DNA from: JAXLYE01 sp046351595
GTDB lineage: Bacteria; Myxococcota_A; Polyangia; Palsa-1104; JAEUJZ01
Assembly (NCBI GenBank): GCA_046351595.1
Contig: JAXLYE010000006.1
Span: 1-64,000 of the forward strand
Length of the DNA stretch: 64,000 bases
Direction: 5' to 3'
Below the pieces are notes generated by a model. The model was not told where the DNA came from. It saw only the letters and a program-made list of their open reading frames with translations, and did no database searches. Below are positions 53,005-63,700 of the stretch, one piece after another. Position 1 is the stretch's first letter; each line of letters starts with the position of its first letter. Position numbers and translations under genes: made by a program.

Positions 53005-54609
53005 CTACTCCAGGCGCACCGTGCCGGCGAAGCCGACCAGGCGGTCGAGGATGCGCTGGGCATCGCGCAGCTCGGCGTTCTTGTCGATGACCAGGTCGCC
53101 GCCGACGACGGTCAGCTTGCGGAATCCGTCGATGCGCTTGCCGCTCAGGCTCCCGGGCACGTCGAGGATCTTCAGCGTCTTGTCGACCCGCTTCAGCGCC
53201 GCGAACGATGCCGCCTGGTTCTCGACGGTGAGGCTGCCGGCGACGGTCTCCAGCAGGGGGAAGACGTTGGCGGCGCGCGCGGGCCGCTCCAGCTCGCGGA
53301 AGCTCAGGTCGCCGCCGACGCTCTTGAGCAGCGGGAAGGCGGCGCTCTCGGGATCGTCGAGGCTCAGCTCCACCGCGCCCATTATGTCCGTCAGCGCGCG
53401 GAAGGCGGTGAAGCGGTCGTCGGTGTAGACGCTGTCCTGCAGCGTGCGGATCGTCAGCGGGCCGCCGATCTCGGCCAGCTTGTTGAAGCCCTCCATGCCC
53501 AGCGTGCTCGCGACGATCAGCATCGCGCCCAGCGAGGTGAGCTCGCCGAAGCCGCTGACCCGCAGGTTGCCGGAGCCCCGCGCCGCGATGCCGCCCGAGA
53601 CGGTCTTGAGCCCGGAGAAGCCGCTGAGCTCGAGGCGGTTCGTCCCGAGGTCGACATCCAGGGATCCGAGCGTGATCAGCGTCGCCGGGCCCGCGAGCTT
53701 CTGCGAGCTGGCGCTCGCGGTCACGGCCCAGTGGCCGGCGGTCTGCAGCACCTTGAAGGGACGCGAAAGCTCGCGGCACCGGACCTGGCTCAGGCTGCGC
53801 GTGACGGCGGTCAGCTTGGGCAGGCTGAAGCCGGTGAGATCCGCGTCGCTGATCGAAAGCTGCTCGACGGTCTGGAGCGCAGGGAACGAGCCGGTGATCT
53901 TGCTGGTCGGGACCTTGAGGGCGAGCTGATCGACCTGCGCCAGCGCCTTGAACCCCTTGATGTCGAGGGCGCCGGAGCCGGACACCGAGACGCTGCCGGC
54001 GCGCTGCAGCTTCGGGAAGCCGGTGACGGCCGCGACACCGTCCAGGGTCAGGCTGGACACCGACTCGAGCGCCGGGAACAGGCAGTCCTGCTGCAGGGTC
54101 AGGGCGCTTGCGGTCTTGAGCGCGGGGTAGACGCAGGTGCCGCCGGCGCGGACCTCGATGCGGCCTGCGGACTGGAGCCCCGCGAAGCGCACGGTCTGCG
54201 TCGTGCGGTACTGCGTGATCGCGCTGCTGACCGCGACGACGTTCTTCAGCTCGAACAGGTAGCGCTGGCTGCTCGGCACCAGCGGCACGGTGAAGGCGAC
54301 CCGGACGTCGCCGCTGAAGTAGCTGCAGCCCGAGGTGTCGATGGCCTGCAGCTGGCTGACGTCGCTGAGTTCGTAGGCGCCGTCCTTCAGCGGGACGACG
54401 GTGCCGCAGTCGGTGCCGAGCAGCGGCTGCAGCACCGTCGCTGCCGCCGTCGCCGTCGCCGTCACTGAGGCGCTGCGCTGCGTGTCCGGCTCCGCTGCGA
54501 CCGCGGCGGCGCTCGGATCGACGGGCGGATCCGTGTCCTGCGGAGCCAGATCGGCGGCCGGGCCGCACGCGACCGAGAACAAGAAGCCAGCGAGCACGAT
54601 GTTCTTCAT
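53005..54609 (-). CDS. Lipoprotein with receptor-L/LRR-like repeats
   Basis: A 534-residue lipoprotein: lipobox FSVACG (Cys15), a 45-residue Ala/Asp-rich linker, then repeated strands such as GFPKLQRAGSVSVSGSGALDI, FPALQTVEQLSISDADL and FRALTDIMGAVELSLDD. The L-x-x-V-x-x-L/V-x-I periodicity resembles receptor L-domain or leucine-rich solenoids seen in myxobacterial surface proteins. The start at 54609 was chosen because it gives a proper signal peptide; the longer frame to 54825 has none. Confidence 0.75.
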   Translation of the reverse strand: MKNIVLAGFLFSVACGPAADLAPQDTDPPVDPSAAAVAAEPDTQRSASVTATATAAATVLQPLLGTDCGTVVPLKDGAYELSDVSQLQAIDTSGCSYFSGDVRVAFTVPLVPSSQRYLFELKNVVAVSSAITQYRTTQTVRFAGLQSAGRIEVRAGGTCVYPALKTASALTLQQDCLFPALESVSSLTLDGVAAVTGFPKLQRAGSVSVSGSGALDIKGFKALAQVDQLALKVPTSKITGSFPALQTVEQLSISDADLTGFSLPKLTAVTRSLSQVRCRELSRPFKVLQTAGHWAVTASASSQKLAGPATLITLGSLDVDLGTNRLELSGFSGLKTVSGGIAARGSGNLRVSGFGELTSLGAMLIVASTLGMEGFNKLAEIGGPLTIRTLQDSVYTDDRFTAFRALTDIMGAVELSLDDPESAAFPLLKSVGGDLSFRELERPARAANVFPLLETVAGSLTVENQAASFAALKRVDKTLKILDVPGSLSGKRIDGFRKLTVVGGDLVIDKNAELRDAQRILDRLVGFAGTVRLE

Positions 54610-55038
54610 CAGGAGTCCCCCCGGGCACACGCCCGTAGAAGCGGAGTGACTCCACGCTAACGACCTCGGGCTGCGCACACTACTCGCGTTCTTCCTGCGC
54701 GCAGGAGGTGCTCGCGTCCTCGCGGAGTCGCACGGTGCGGGCGCGCCGTCGCGGCCCGCTCGCATTCCCCGTTCGCGGTCGCTCTGCCGTCGCTGGGACG
54801 ATAGGACCGCGCGCGCTACGAGCATGCGGAGGGTGTGGATCCTGCATCCGCTCCCGAGCGCGGCACGGAGGTGCGGTTCCCCCGCGATGTACCAAACGGT
54901 ACACGGATCCGTCTCGTCGGGTACTCATTGCTGAGGCCCATGCGCGGGTTCATGCTGAGATCAGGCCACGGCGCGCCGCCGACAGCCCAGCGGGCTGACG
55001 GGGAGGCCCCGACCGGCCCAGCTGTTGTGGGGGAGAAG

Positions 55039-57129
55039 ATGCAGCCACATGCCGAAGCCGGGCGTGAGATCCACCTCGCGCGCGAGAGGGTGAACTGGGC
55101 TGCGCTCGGGAGCGAAGCGCAGGGTGTCTGGTCGGTCTTCATGCAGGCGCCCGCGCCGCTCTGCATCCTGGAGGGAGCGCAGCCGCGGGTGACGTTCGCC
55201 AACGCGGCCTACCGCGCCTTGCTCGGCGGACGCGAGGTCCTGGGCCGGCCGGTTCCGGACGCGCTGCCGGGCCCGCAGGAGCGCACCCTCGTGTCCCTGA
55301 TCACGCAGGTCCTGGCGACGGGCGAGGCGCGGGTCGCCAGGGCGGTGCCGGTCAGTCCGTTCGGCGGGCGTGACGGCCAGCCGGAGCCGGCCTTCTTCAA
55401 CTTCGTGTGCAGCCCGAAGCGCAGCCCGCAGGGCACGATCGACGGGCTGTTCCTATCGGCCAGCGACGTGACCGAGCAGGTCCTCGCGCGCCAGCGCAGC
55501 GCCGCGATCAGCGAGCAGCTGCGGGCCAGCGCCGAGCACCTGCAGCGTGTGGTCAGCGCCTCCGGAACGGGCGCCTGGGAGCTCGATCTGGTGACCGGCC
55601 ACGTGAGCGCGGATGCGCGCCTGCGCGAGCTGCACGGCCAGCCGCAGGAGCGCGCCCTGAGCCTCTTGTCGAGCCTCGAGATGATCCGCGAGGAGGACCG
55701 CCAGCCCGTCGCGGACGCGATTGCCAGGGCCTTCGACAAGGCGAGCACCGGCCTGTTCATCGTCGAGTACCGCAGCGCGCAGGCGCCGCACGGCGAGCGC
55801 TGGATCGAGAGCCGCGGGCAGGTGCTCCGTAACGCCACCGGCGAAGCGGTCCGCCTCGTCGGCACCAGCGTCGACATCACGCTGCGCAAGGCGGCCGAGG
55901 CGCGGCAGGCGCAGCACGGCGCGATCCGCGCGCAGCTCGGACTCGCGCTCGCGCACAGCGCCAGCGAGCGCCAGATGCTGGAGCGGTGCGTCGAGGTGCT
56001 CGCCGGTCACCTCGACATACCGCTCGCGCGCATCTGGCTGCTGAACCCCAAGGACAACGTCCTGGAGCTGCAGGCCAGCGCCGGTCCGTACACGCATTTT
56101 GGGGCCGACCCCGGCCGCATCCCGATCGGCGAGTTCCAGATCGGGCTGCTCGTCAAGGAGCCCGAGCAGGAACACGAGCAGGAACACGAACAGGAACACG
56201 AACAGGAACACGAACAGGACTTCGCGGCCGCAGGGCCGGAGCCGGCGTGGAGCGGGCACCTGACGTGGGCGCAGAGCGAGGGCATCACGGCGTTCGCCGG
56301 GCTGCCGCTGCTGCTCGGCGACATGCTCATCGGCGTCGTCGGTCTGTACTGTCGCCGGCCGCCGCACCGCGAGACGCTCGAGCTGCTGCGGCAGCTCGCC
56401 GGCAGCATCGCGCTCGGTGTCAAGCGGCTGCGGGCCGAGAGCGAGCTGCGGGCGCGCGCCGACTTCGAGAAGCACCTGCTCGGCATCGTCAGCCACGACC
56501 TGCGCAACCCGCTCAACGCCATCCTGCTGTCGGCGACGACGCTCTCGAGCTGGGAGAGCCTGGATGCGCGCGCCGCCAGGATCGTGCTGCGCATCCAGAG
56601 CTCGGCCGAGCGCGCGGCGCGCATGATCTGCGACCTGCTCGACTTCACCCAGGCGCGCCTCGGCGGCGGCATCCGGATCACGCGCAGGCCGGTCAACCTG
56701 CACGAGATCATCCGCAGCGTGCTCGATGAGATCGAAGCGGCGCACCCCGGCCGCGAGATCCGCCTGCGCCTCGACGGCGACGGGCACGGCGAGTGGGACA
56801 GCGACCGCATCGCGCAGGTCGTGCAGAACGTCGTCACCAACGCGCTGAAGTACAGCCCGCAGGACACGGTCGTGCAGATCGTCACCGCCACGGAGCGCGG
56901 CTGGGTGTCCATCTCGGTCCACAACCGCGGCGCGCCCATCCCCGCGGAGCGGCTGCCGATCCTGTTCGAGCCGCTGCTGCGCGGCACCGCCGAGGTCGAC
57001 CGCACCGGGCGCAGCATCGGCCTGGGCCTGTACATCGTGAAGCAGATCGCCGAGGCCCACGGCGGCCGCGTCCTGGTCCGCTCGAACGAGTCCGAGGGGA
57101 CGATCTTCACCATCCTGCTGCCGCGCTGA
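55039..57129 (+). CDS. PAS-PAS-GAF hybrid-type sensor histidine kinase
   Basis: A 696-residue soluble kinase. PAS domain 1 about residues 30-145 (PLCILEGAQPRVTFANAAY), PAS domain 2 about 165-285 (GTGAWELDLVTGHVSA), GAF about 300-440 (LDIPLARIWLLNPKDN), HisKA about 475-545 with the phospho-histidine in IVSHDLRNPLNAIL, and a HATPase domain with the N box (NVVTNALKYSP) and G2 box (GRSIGLGLYIVKQI). The G1 box reads VHNRGAPIP, a variant common in this subfamily. The start at 55039 has GGGGGAG upstream; an earlier in-frame GTG at 54835 lacks one. No response regulator is adjacent apart from a broken remnant downstream. Confidence 0.85.
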   Translation: MQPHAEAGREIHLARERVNWAALGSEAQGVWSVFMQAPAPLCILEGAQPRVTFANAAYRALLGGREVLGRPVPDALPGPQERTLVSLITQVLATGEARVARAVPVSPFGGRDGQPEPAFFNFVCSPKRSPQGTIDGLFLSASDVTEQVLARQRSAAISEQLRASAEHLQRVVSASGTGAWELDLVTGHVSADARLRELHGQPQERALSLLSSLEMIREEDRQPVADAIARAFDKASTGLFIVEYRSAQAPHGERWIESRGQVLRNATGEAVRLVGTSVDITLRKAAEARQAQHGAIRAQLGLALAHSASERQMLERCVEVLAGHLDIPLARIWLLNPKDNVLELQASAGPYTHFGADPGRIPIGEFQIGLLVKEPEQEHEQEHEQEHEQEHEQDFAAAGPEPAWSGHLTWAQSEGITAFAGLPLLLGDMLIGVVGLYCRRPPHRETLELLRQLAGSIALGVKRLRAESELRARADFEKHLLGIVSHDLRNPLNAILLSATTLSSWESLDARAARIVLRIQSSAERAARMICDLLDFTQARLGGGIRITRRPVNLHEIIRSVLDEIEAAHPGREIRLRLDGDGHGEWDSDRIAQVVQNVVTNALKYSPQDTVVQIVTATERGWVSISVHNRGAPIPAERLPILFEPLLRGTAEVDRTGRSIGLGLYIVKQIAEAHGGRVLVRSNESEGTIFTILLPR
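56164..56220 (+). repeat. 12-bp coding minisatellite in the GAF domain of the histidine kinase
   Basis: Nearly five copies of GARCAGGAACAC in frame at 56164-56220, encoding (EQEH)n before QDF. The repeat falls in a loop of the GAF domain, so copy-number slippage would change loop length by four residues per unit without breaking the frame. Confidence 0.85.
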
Positions 57130-57162
57130 CGCGCACATCGCCGGTGCAGGCCGCGGCCCCGC

Positions 57163-57530
57163 TCAGGCCGAGAGCTCGGCGAGCAGCCGCGCCAGCACGG
57201 TCACGTCCACCGGCTTCACCAGGTGCTGATCGAACCCGGCCTCGCGCGTCCGCCGTCGGTCCTCGGCCTGGCCCCAGCCGGTCAGCGCGATGAGCACCAG
57301 GCGGCTGCCGCCCGATCAGGCCCTTGACCAGCGAGAGGCCGATCCCGAGCCCGCCCTGCGCCCGGCGCAGCGCCGGCCCCGCCTGGGCGAAGATCTCGAA
57401 GACCCGCGGCAGCATCTCCGGCGCGAGCCCGATGCCGTTGTCGCGCACCCGGACCACGGCCTGACCTTCTTCCTGCGCCACGGTGAGCCTCCAGGCCCAG
57501 CGCCCGCTGCTCGGCCTCGGCGCTCAGGCG
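57163..57530 (-). pseudogene. Hybrid histidine kinase/receiver remnant
   Basis: On the minus strand one frame gives the ATPase end of a histidine kinase (VVRVRDNGIGLAPEML, FEIFAQ, GLGIGLSLVKGLIG), then homology jumps, in another frame, to the C-terminus of a receiver domain (LVLIALTGWGQAEDRRRT, GFDQHLVKPVDV) ending at the stop 57163-57165. The receiver N-terminus with the phospho-acceptor Asp and most of the kinase are gone. It converges on the intact kinase gene. Upstream, 57531-57877 contains no gene I can support. Confidence 0.7.
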
Positions 57531-57877
57531 CCGCACTTGAGGCTCCGCCGACCGAAGGAAGAGCGGCTCCCGGTTCAGCGGGCTGTGACAGCGCCATTCA
57601 CAAATGGTGGCGGATGGCCGGGACTCTGTCTGCCCGTACGGAGGCCGCCTGCGACCGGTACGGACGGAAGGTCCAGGTTCCGCGTCGTTACGGAGTCTGC
57701 GCAGGGCCTGCGCAGGTTCGGACACACCGAACCGCGGCGTCGCCTCGTCGGGCCGAGACTCCGATCGGAGTCCAGCCGCTGCACCGGGAAGACCGGATCT
57801 TCCTCCACCCGCTGTCTGCGCTGGCTACGTAGGAGCCCGCCCGAAGGATACGGCCGCACGCACAGACCCGGCCCGCC

Positions 57878-58081
57878 TCAGTGCGGAGAACGCCGCCATC
57901 CCTCCTCGACCATCAGGATCAGCAGCCCGACGATGGCCAGCACCGCCACGGCCGCGACCCAGGAGCCGGCCGCACCGGCGACGCTGGCGACCGCGGGCAG
58001 GCCGAGCAGTCCGGCGACGATGGCGATGCAGCCGGCGATGAGGAACCAGTTCACCTTCCGCTTACCACCTATCTGGTCCAT
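57878..58081 (-). CDS. Small two-helix membrane protein
   Basis: A 67-residue protein with two transmembrane segments (VNWFLIAGCIAIVAGLLGL and SWVAAVAVLAIVGLLILMV) and a basic N-terminus (GGKRK), resembling small stress-related membrane proteins such as the DUF1328/YtjA-like type in size only. The start has AGGAGGGATTACC upstream. Function unknown. Confidence 0.6.
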   Translation of the reverse strand: MDQIGGKRKVNWFLIAGCIAIVAGLLGLPAVASVAGAAGSWVAAVAVLAIVGLLILMVEEGWRRSPH

Positions 58082-58261
58082 GGTAATCCCTCCTTACTAT
58101 GCCTCCTAAATACATAGGTAGCAGGAGTCAAGAGCCGCGCTCCGGAATCAACGGAATGAAGTATGAATTATTTGGAATAGAGCCCAACAGGCTGCAAAAA
58201 GGAGCCCGATCAGTCTCGGCAGCAGTCACGCGGCGGCCGTCCATCCAGGATTTCCCTAGCC

Positions 58262-58912
58262 GTGGCCGCCTTCTTCGTGCGCCGGCCCATCGTCGCGATG
58301 GTGATCTCGATCGTGCTGGTCCTGGGCGGCCTGATCATGATGCTCAGCCTGCCGGTCGCGCGCTTCCCCGAGATCGTCCCGCCGCAGATCATGGTCTCGG
58401 CCAGCTATGTCGGCGCCGACGCCGTGACCATCGAGCAGTCGATCGCCACGCCGATCGAGCAGCAGATGAACGGCGTCGACCGCCTCACCGACCAGCTGCT
58501 GCGTGTGCCCGGGGTCGGCGACGTGCGCGTGTTCGGCGGCTCGGCCTACTCGATGCGCATCTGGGTCAACCCGGATAGGCCCGCGTCGCTCGGGCTGACC
58601 GTCGCGGATCTGCAGCGCGCGGTGCAGCGCCAGAGCACGGTCAACCCCGCCGGCCCGCTCGGCGCCGAGCCGGTGCCGCGCGGCCAGGAGATGACCTACA
58701 CGATCACCGCCAAGGGCCGCCTGAGGACGCCCGAGGAGTTCGGCCGCATCGTCGTGCGCGCCAACCCCGACGGCTCGTTCGTGCGCCTGGGCGACCTCGC
58801 GCGCATCGAGCTCGGCGCCGAGAGCTACGCCCAGCTCGGCCGCTTCGGCGGCGCGCTCGGCGGCGGCTGGCAGGCGGCGGCAGTCAGCGACCCGCCGCGC
58901 GCGACGCGATAG
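58262..58912 (+). pseudogene. RND efflux permease fragment with internal deletion
   Basis: 216 codons start like an AcrB-type permease (FFVRRPIVAMVISIVLVLGG, LPVARFPEIVPPQIMVSASY), but about 90 residues after QQMNGVD are missing, so that porter-domain sequence beginning VPGVGDVRVFGG follows directly. The frame then continues to VRANPDGSFVRLGDLARIELG and is lost near 58870. Only the first helix and part of the porter domain remain. It lies 660 bases upstream of the complete efflux operon, so it may be a decayed tandem copy. Confidence 0.8.
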
Positions 58913-59571
58913 CGGGCCCGCCCGCGAGCAAGTCCTGTACGCGCAGGCCCAGCCAGTCAGGCGCTTGCCACGGCCGCTACATCTGTCGCCACTCCTTCAT
59001 CAGGGTATGCCCTAGGGATTTGTTCTCAGGGTGGCTTGGCCGGCAGGAGTGTGTCGCCGGTTGATCGAACCCGCACGTGCGGACGGCGGAATCTCGGCCC
59101 CGTCCGCGCGCAACCCACTCGGAACGGATCGCTGTCCGGGCTCCGGCGCGGGCGGCGGCCCGGGCTCCGTATGCCACATCGAGCGCTCTATCTTCTTCCT
59201 TTGTGCGGCGCGGTTACCGGCGGCCGAAGGGTCGAAAAAGTGACGGTGGCAGGAGCCCCGTTAATTTCTGTGACAGGGTGAGGTTCGGGCCATCCTGCCG
59301 CGGCTCCGGGCCTTCCCGACGAGCAGGCGGAAGTTGCGGGCGCGCGCGGGGCAGGGGAGTCCTGGTCCCGCGCTTGCTGTTCGCCTGATCGAGCCCTGTG
59401 GGCACCGTTTTTTAGGCCGGAGGCCGCGTGCATCGACAGCCGCTGCGCGGACCTCACGGAACGCAAGGGCGCGGCGGCCCTGTCGGTCGCGGCCTCGAGG
59501 CCAGGAACGGACTCACGGCTCAGGTACACACCGTAGGCGGCCCCGTCTCACAAGCAGGACACCTCAGGACC
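58913..59571. other. Gap before the efflux operon, no gene seen
   Basis: About 660 bases with several short overlapping frames on both strands but none with a domain, consistent coding character or ribosome site. It presumably holds the promoter of the efflux operon. Confidence 0.5.
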
Positions 59572-60672
59572 ATGACCAGACACCGGATGAAGACCCTCGT
59601 ACTCACGCTCACGGGCCTGCTGGCCGCACAGCTCCCTGCCGGCTGCGGCGGAAAGGGGCACAAGCAAGCAGAGGAAGCGGTGTACCAGATGACCAGCCCG
59701 ATGCGCACGGACACGGAGATGACCCGGGAGTACGTGTCGCAGATCCGCGCGATCCAGCACATCGAGCTGCGCGCGCTCGAGAGCGGCTACCTGCAGAACA
59801 TCTTCGTCGACGAAGGCCAGGCCGTGAAGAAGGGCCAGCAGATGTTCCAGATCCTGCCGACCGTGTACATGGCCGAGCGGCGCAAGGCGCAGGCCGAGGC
59901 CGCGGTCGCCCAGATCGAGTACCGCAACACCAAGAAGCTCGCCGAGAGCAAGGTCGTCTCGATGAGCGAGCTGGCGCTGAGCCGGGCGAAGCTCGACAAG
60001 GCCAACGCCGAGCTGGAGCTGGCGAAGGTGCACCTCGGGTTCACCGACATCCGCGCTCCGTTCGACGGGATCATGAACCGCCTGCAGGTCCGGCGCGGCA
60101 GCCTCGTCGAGGAGGGAGAGCTCCTGACGACGCTGTCGGACAACAGCAAGATGTGGGTGTACTTCAACGTCAACGAGGCCGAGTACCTCGACTACAAGTC
60201 GCGCGCGGATCGCGGCGCGGTCGCGACCGTGAAGCTGGTCATGGCCAACGGGAAGCTCTTCGCCAACACCGGCAAGGTCGAGACCATCGAAGCGGACTTC
60301 AACAACGAGACCGGCACCATCGCCTTCCGCGCGACGTTCGCGAACCCGGACGGACTTTTGCGCCACGGCGAGACCGGCAAGGTGCTGATGACCTCTCCGC
60401 TGAAGAACGCCCTGGTCATTCCCCAGAAGGCGACGTTCGACATCATGGACAAGAAGTACGTGTTCGTCGTCGAAGGCGAGGGCACGATCAAGGCGCGGCA
60501 GATCGCGGTCGCCCTCGAGCTGCCGCAGGTCTACGTGGTCGAGAGCGGCCTCACCGAGAAGGACAAGGTCCTGCTCGAGGGGCTGCGCAAGGTCAAGGAC
60601 GGCGACCACGTCGCGACGAAGTACCTGGAGCCCAAGGAAGTCATCTCCCACCTGGAAGTGCCGGCGAGCTGA
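59572..60672 (+). CDS. RND efflux periplasmic adaptor (membrane fusion protein)
   Basis: A 366-residue lipoprotein (signal peptide with LPAGC, Cys25). Barrel-sandwich, helical hairpin and beta-barrel domains are in the usual order: IELRALESGYLQNIFVDEGQ, a hairpin (ERRKAQAEAAVAQIEYRNTK), then TDIRAPFDGIMNRLQVRRG and a GETGKVLMTSP barrel end. The family links an inner-membrane RND pump to the outer-membrane channel. The start at 59572 (after AGGACC) gives the signal peptide; Met at 59587 is an alternative. It is 30 bases upstream of the permease. Confidence 0.9.
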   Translation: MTRHRMKTLVLTLTGLLAAQLPAGCGGKGHKQAEEAVYQMTSPMRTDTEMTREYVSQIRAIQHIELRALESGYLQNIFVDEGQAVKKGQQMFQILPTVYMAERRKAQAEAAVAQIEYRNTKKLAESKVVSMSELALSRAKLDKANAELELAKVHLGFTDIRAPFDGIMNRLQVRRGSLVEEGELLTTLSDNSKMWVYFNVNEAEYLDYKSRADRGAVATVKLVMANGKLFANTGKVETIEADFNNETGTIAFRATFANPDGLLRHGETGKVLMTSPLKNALVIPQKATFDIMDKKYVFVVEGEGTIKARQIAVALELPQVYVVESGLTEKDKVLLEGLRKVKDGDHVATKYLEPKEVISHLEVPAS

Positions 60673-60702
60673 CGCGGTCTTTAACGAGAGAAGGGTGAGG
60701 AC

Positions 60703-63700
60703 ATGTTCGCACGATTCATCCACAGACCGGTCCTGGCCATCGTCACCTCGCTGATCCTGGTGTTCATGGGGATCCTGGCGATGCGCACGCTGCCGGTTTC
60801 ACAGTTTCCCGAGATCTCGCCGCCGCGCGTCATCGTCGCCATCGCCTACCCGGGCGCGAGCGCCGACGTCCTGATCCAGTCGACGCTGATCCCGCTGGAG
60901 AAGGCGATCAACGGCGTCCAGGGCATGCAGTACATCGTCTCGGACGCGACCAGCGCCGGCGAGGCGACCATCCAGGTCATCTTCGAGCTCGGCGCGGACC
61001 CGAACCGCGCGGTGGTCAACGTCAAGAACGCGGTCGATCAGGTCATGAACCTCTTGCCGCCGCTGGTGCAGCGTGAGGGCGTGATCGTGTCGCCCGTGCA
61101 GTCCAGCATGCTGATGTTCGTCAACATGTACAGCATGGACAAGACCGCCGACGAGAAGTTCATCTACAACTTCGCGAGCGTCAACATCCTGCCCGAGATC
61201 AAGCGCATCAAGGGCGTCGGGCGCGCGCAGATCCTCGGCAGCCGCCAGTACGCGATGCGCGTGTGGCTGAAGCCCGACCGCATGCGCGCCTACAACATCG
61301 CGACCGACGAGGTGATGAAGGCCATCGCCGAGCAGAGCGTCATCGGGCGCCCCGGTCGCACCGGCCAGAGCTCGGGCAAGCACGCGCAGGCGCTCGAGTA
61401 CGTGCTCGTGTACCAGGGCCGCTTCAACAAGCCCGAGCAGTACGCCGACATCGTCATCCGCGCGCAGGCGAACGGCCAGCTCCTGCGCCTCAAGGACGTC
61501 GCCGACGTCGAGCTCGGGAGCGAGTTCTTCGACATCTACTCGACCCTGGACGGCCACCCCTCGGCCGCCATCATGCTCAAGCAGAACTTCGGCAGCAACG
61601 CCAGCGAGGTCATCGCCGAGGTCAAGGACAAGCTCAAGGAGCTCCAGCCCTCGTTCCCGCCCGGGATGAAGTACGAGATCAGCTACGACGTCTCGCACTT
61701 CCTCGACGCCTCGATCGAGAAGGTCGTGCACACGCTGGTCGAGGCCTTCATCCTGGTCGCCCTGGTGGTGTTCGTCTTCCTCGGTGACTGGCGCTCGACG
61801 CTGATCCCGACGCTCGCGGTGCCGGTGTCGCTGGTGGGCACCTTCACCGTGCTGCAGCTGCTCGGCATGACCATCAACCTCATCACGCTGTTCGCGCTGG
61901 TCCTCGCCATCGGCATCGTGGTGGACGACGCAATCGTCGTGGTCGAGGCGGTGCACGCTAAGATGGCCGAGCAGCACGTGTCGCCGTACAAGGCGGTGAC
62001 GCTGGTGCTGGGCGAGATCAGCGGCGCCATCATCGCGATCACCCTGATGATGACCGCGGTCTTCGTGCCGGTGACCTTCATGACCGGACCGGTCGGCATC
62101 TTCTACCGCCAGTTCGCCGTCACCATGGCGACCTCGATCATCATCTCCGGCGTGGTCGCGCTGACCCTGACGCCGGTGCTGTGCGCGATGATCCTCAAGG
62201 CCCACCAGCACGGCCAGCCGAAGCGCCGCTCGCCGATCGGCTGGTTCATCGATCGGTTCAACCGGATCTTCGAGCGGGTTGCGGCGCGCTATACACGGCT
62301 CCTTCAGCTCATCGTGACCCGCCGCATCGTCACGTTCGGGATCTTGCTGGTCTTCGCGCTGGGCATCCTCGCGGTGAACGCGCGCCTGCCCTCGGGCTTC
62401 GTTCCCACCGAGGATCAGGGCATGGTCTACGCGATCATCCAGACCCCGCCGGGATCGACGCTCGAGCAGACCAACGACGTCGCTCGCCGCGTCATGGAGC
62501 TGGTCAAGGAGGTCGAGGGCGTCGAGTCGGTCACATCGCTGGCCGGCTACGAGGTGCTGACCGAGGGCCGCGGCTCAAACGCCGGCACCTGCCTCATCAA
62601 CCTGAAGAACTGGTCCGAGCGCAAGAAGCCCATGCACGAGCTGCTCGAGGAGCTCGAGGAGAAGACCAAGGACATCGGCGCCGTGGTCGAGTACTTCGAG
62701 CCGCCCGCGGTCCCGGGCTACGGCGCGGCCGGCGGCTTCGCGCTGCGCATGATCGACCGGACCAACTCGACCGACTACCAGGAGTTCGATCGGGTGAACC
62801 AGACCTTCATGAACGAGCTGCGCAAGCGCAAGGAGCTGACCGGCCTGTTCACCTTCTTCGCCGCGAACTACCCGCAGTACGAGCTGGTGATCGACAACGG
62901 GCTGGCGATGCAGAAGGGCGTCTCGATCGGCAAGGCGCTGGAGAACCTGGACATCCTCATCGGCAGCACCTACGAGCAGGGCTTCATCCGCTTCGGGCAG
63001 TTCTTCAAGGTGTACACCCAGGCCGCGCCCGAGTACCGCCGGCTGCCGTCGGACCTCTTGCAGCTGTACGTGAAGAACGACCGCGACGAGCAGGTCCCGT
63101 ACTCGGCGTTCATGAAGCTCAAGAAGACGCAGGGCCCGAACGAGATCACGCGCTACAACCTGTACAACTCGTCGGCAATCCGCGGCGGGCCGGCGGCGGG
63201 GTACACCAGCGGCGATGCCATCCGCGTCGTCCGCGAGGTCGCGGCCAAGACCCTGCCGCGCGGCTATGACATCGCCTGGGAGGGCCTGTCCTACGACGAG
63301 GCGCGGCGCGGGAACGAGGGGCTCTACATCTTCCTGGTGGTGCTGATGTTCGTGTACCTGGTGCTCGCGGCGCAGTACGAGAGCTTCATCATCCCGATGG
63401 CCGTGCTGCTGTCGCTGCCGGCCGGTGTCTTCGGGTCGTTCTCGCTGCTCAAGTTCATGGGGCTGGCCAATGACATCTACGCCCAGGTGGGAATGGTCAT
63501 GCTCGTCGGTCTGCTCAGCAAGAACGCGGTGCTCATCGTCGAGTTCGCGACGCAGAAGCACACCGAGGGCATGACGGTCGCGCAGGCCGCGATCGAGGGG
63601 GCCAAGGTGCGCTTCCGTCCGATCCTCATGACCTCGTTCGCGTTCATCGCCGGCCTCATCCCGCTGGTGCGCGCCACCGGTCCGGGCGCCATCGGCAACC

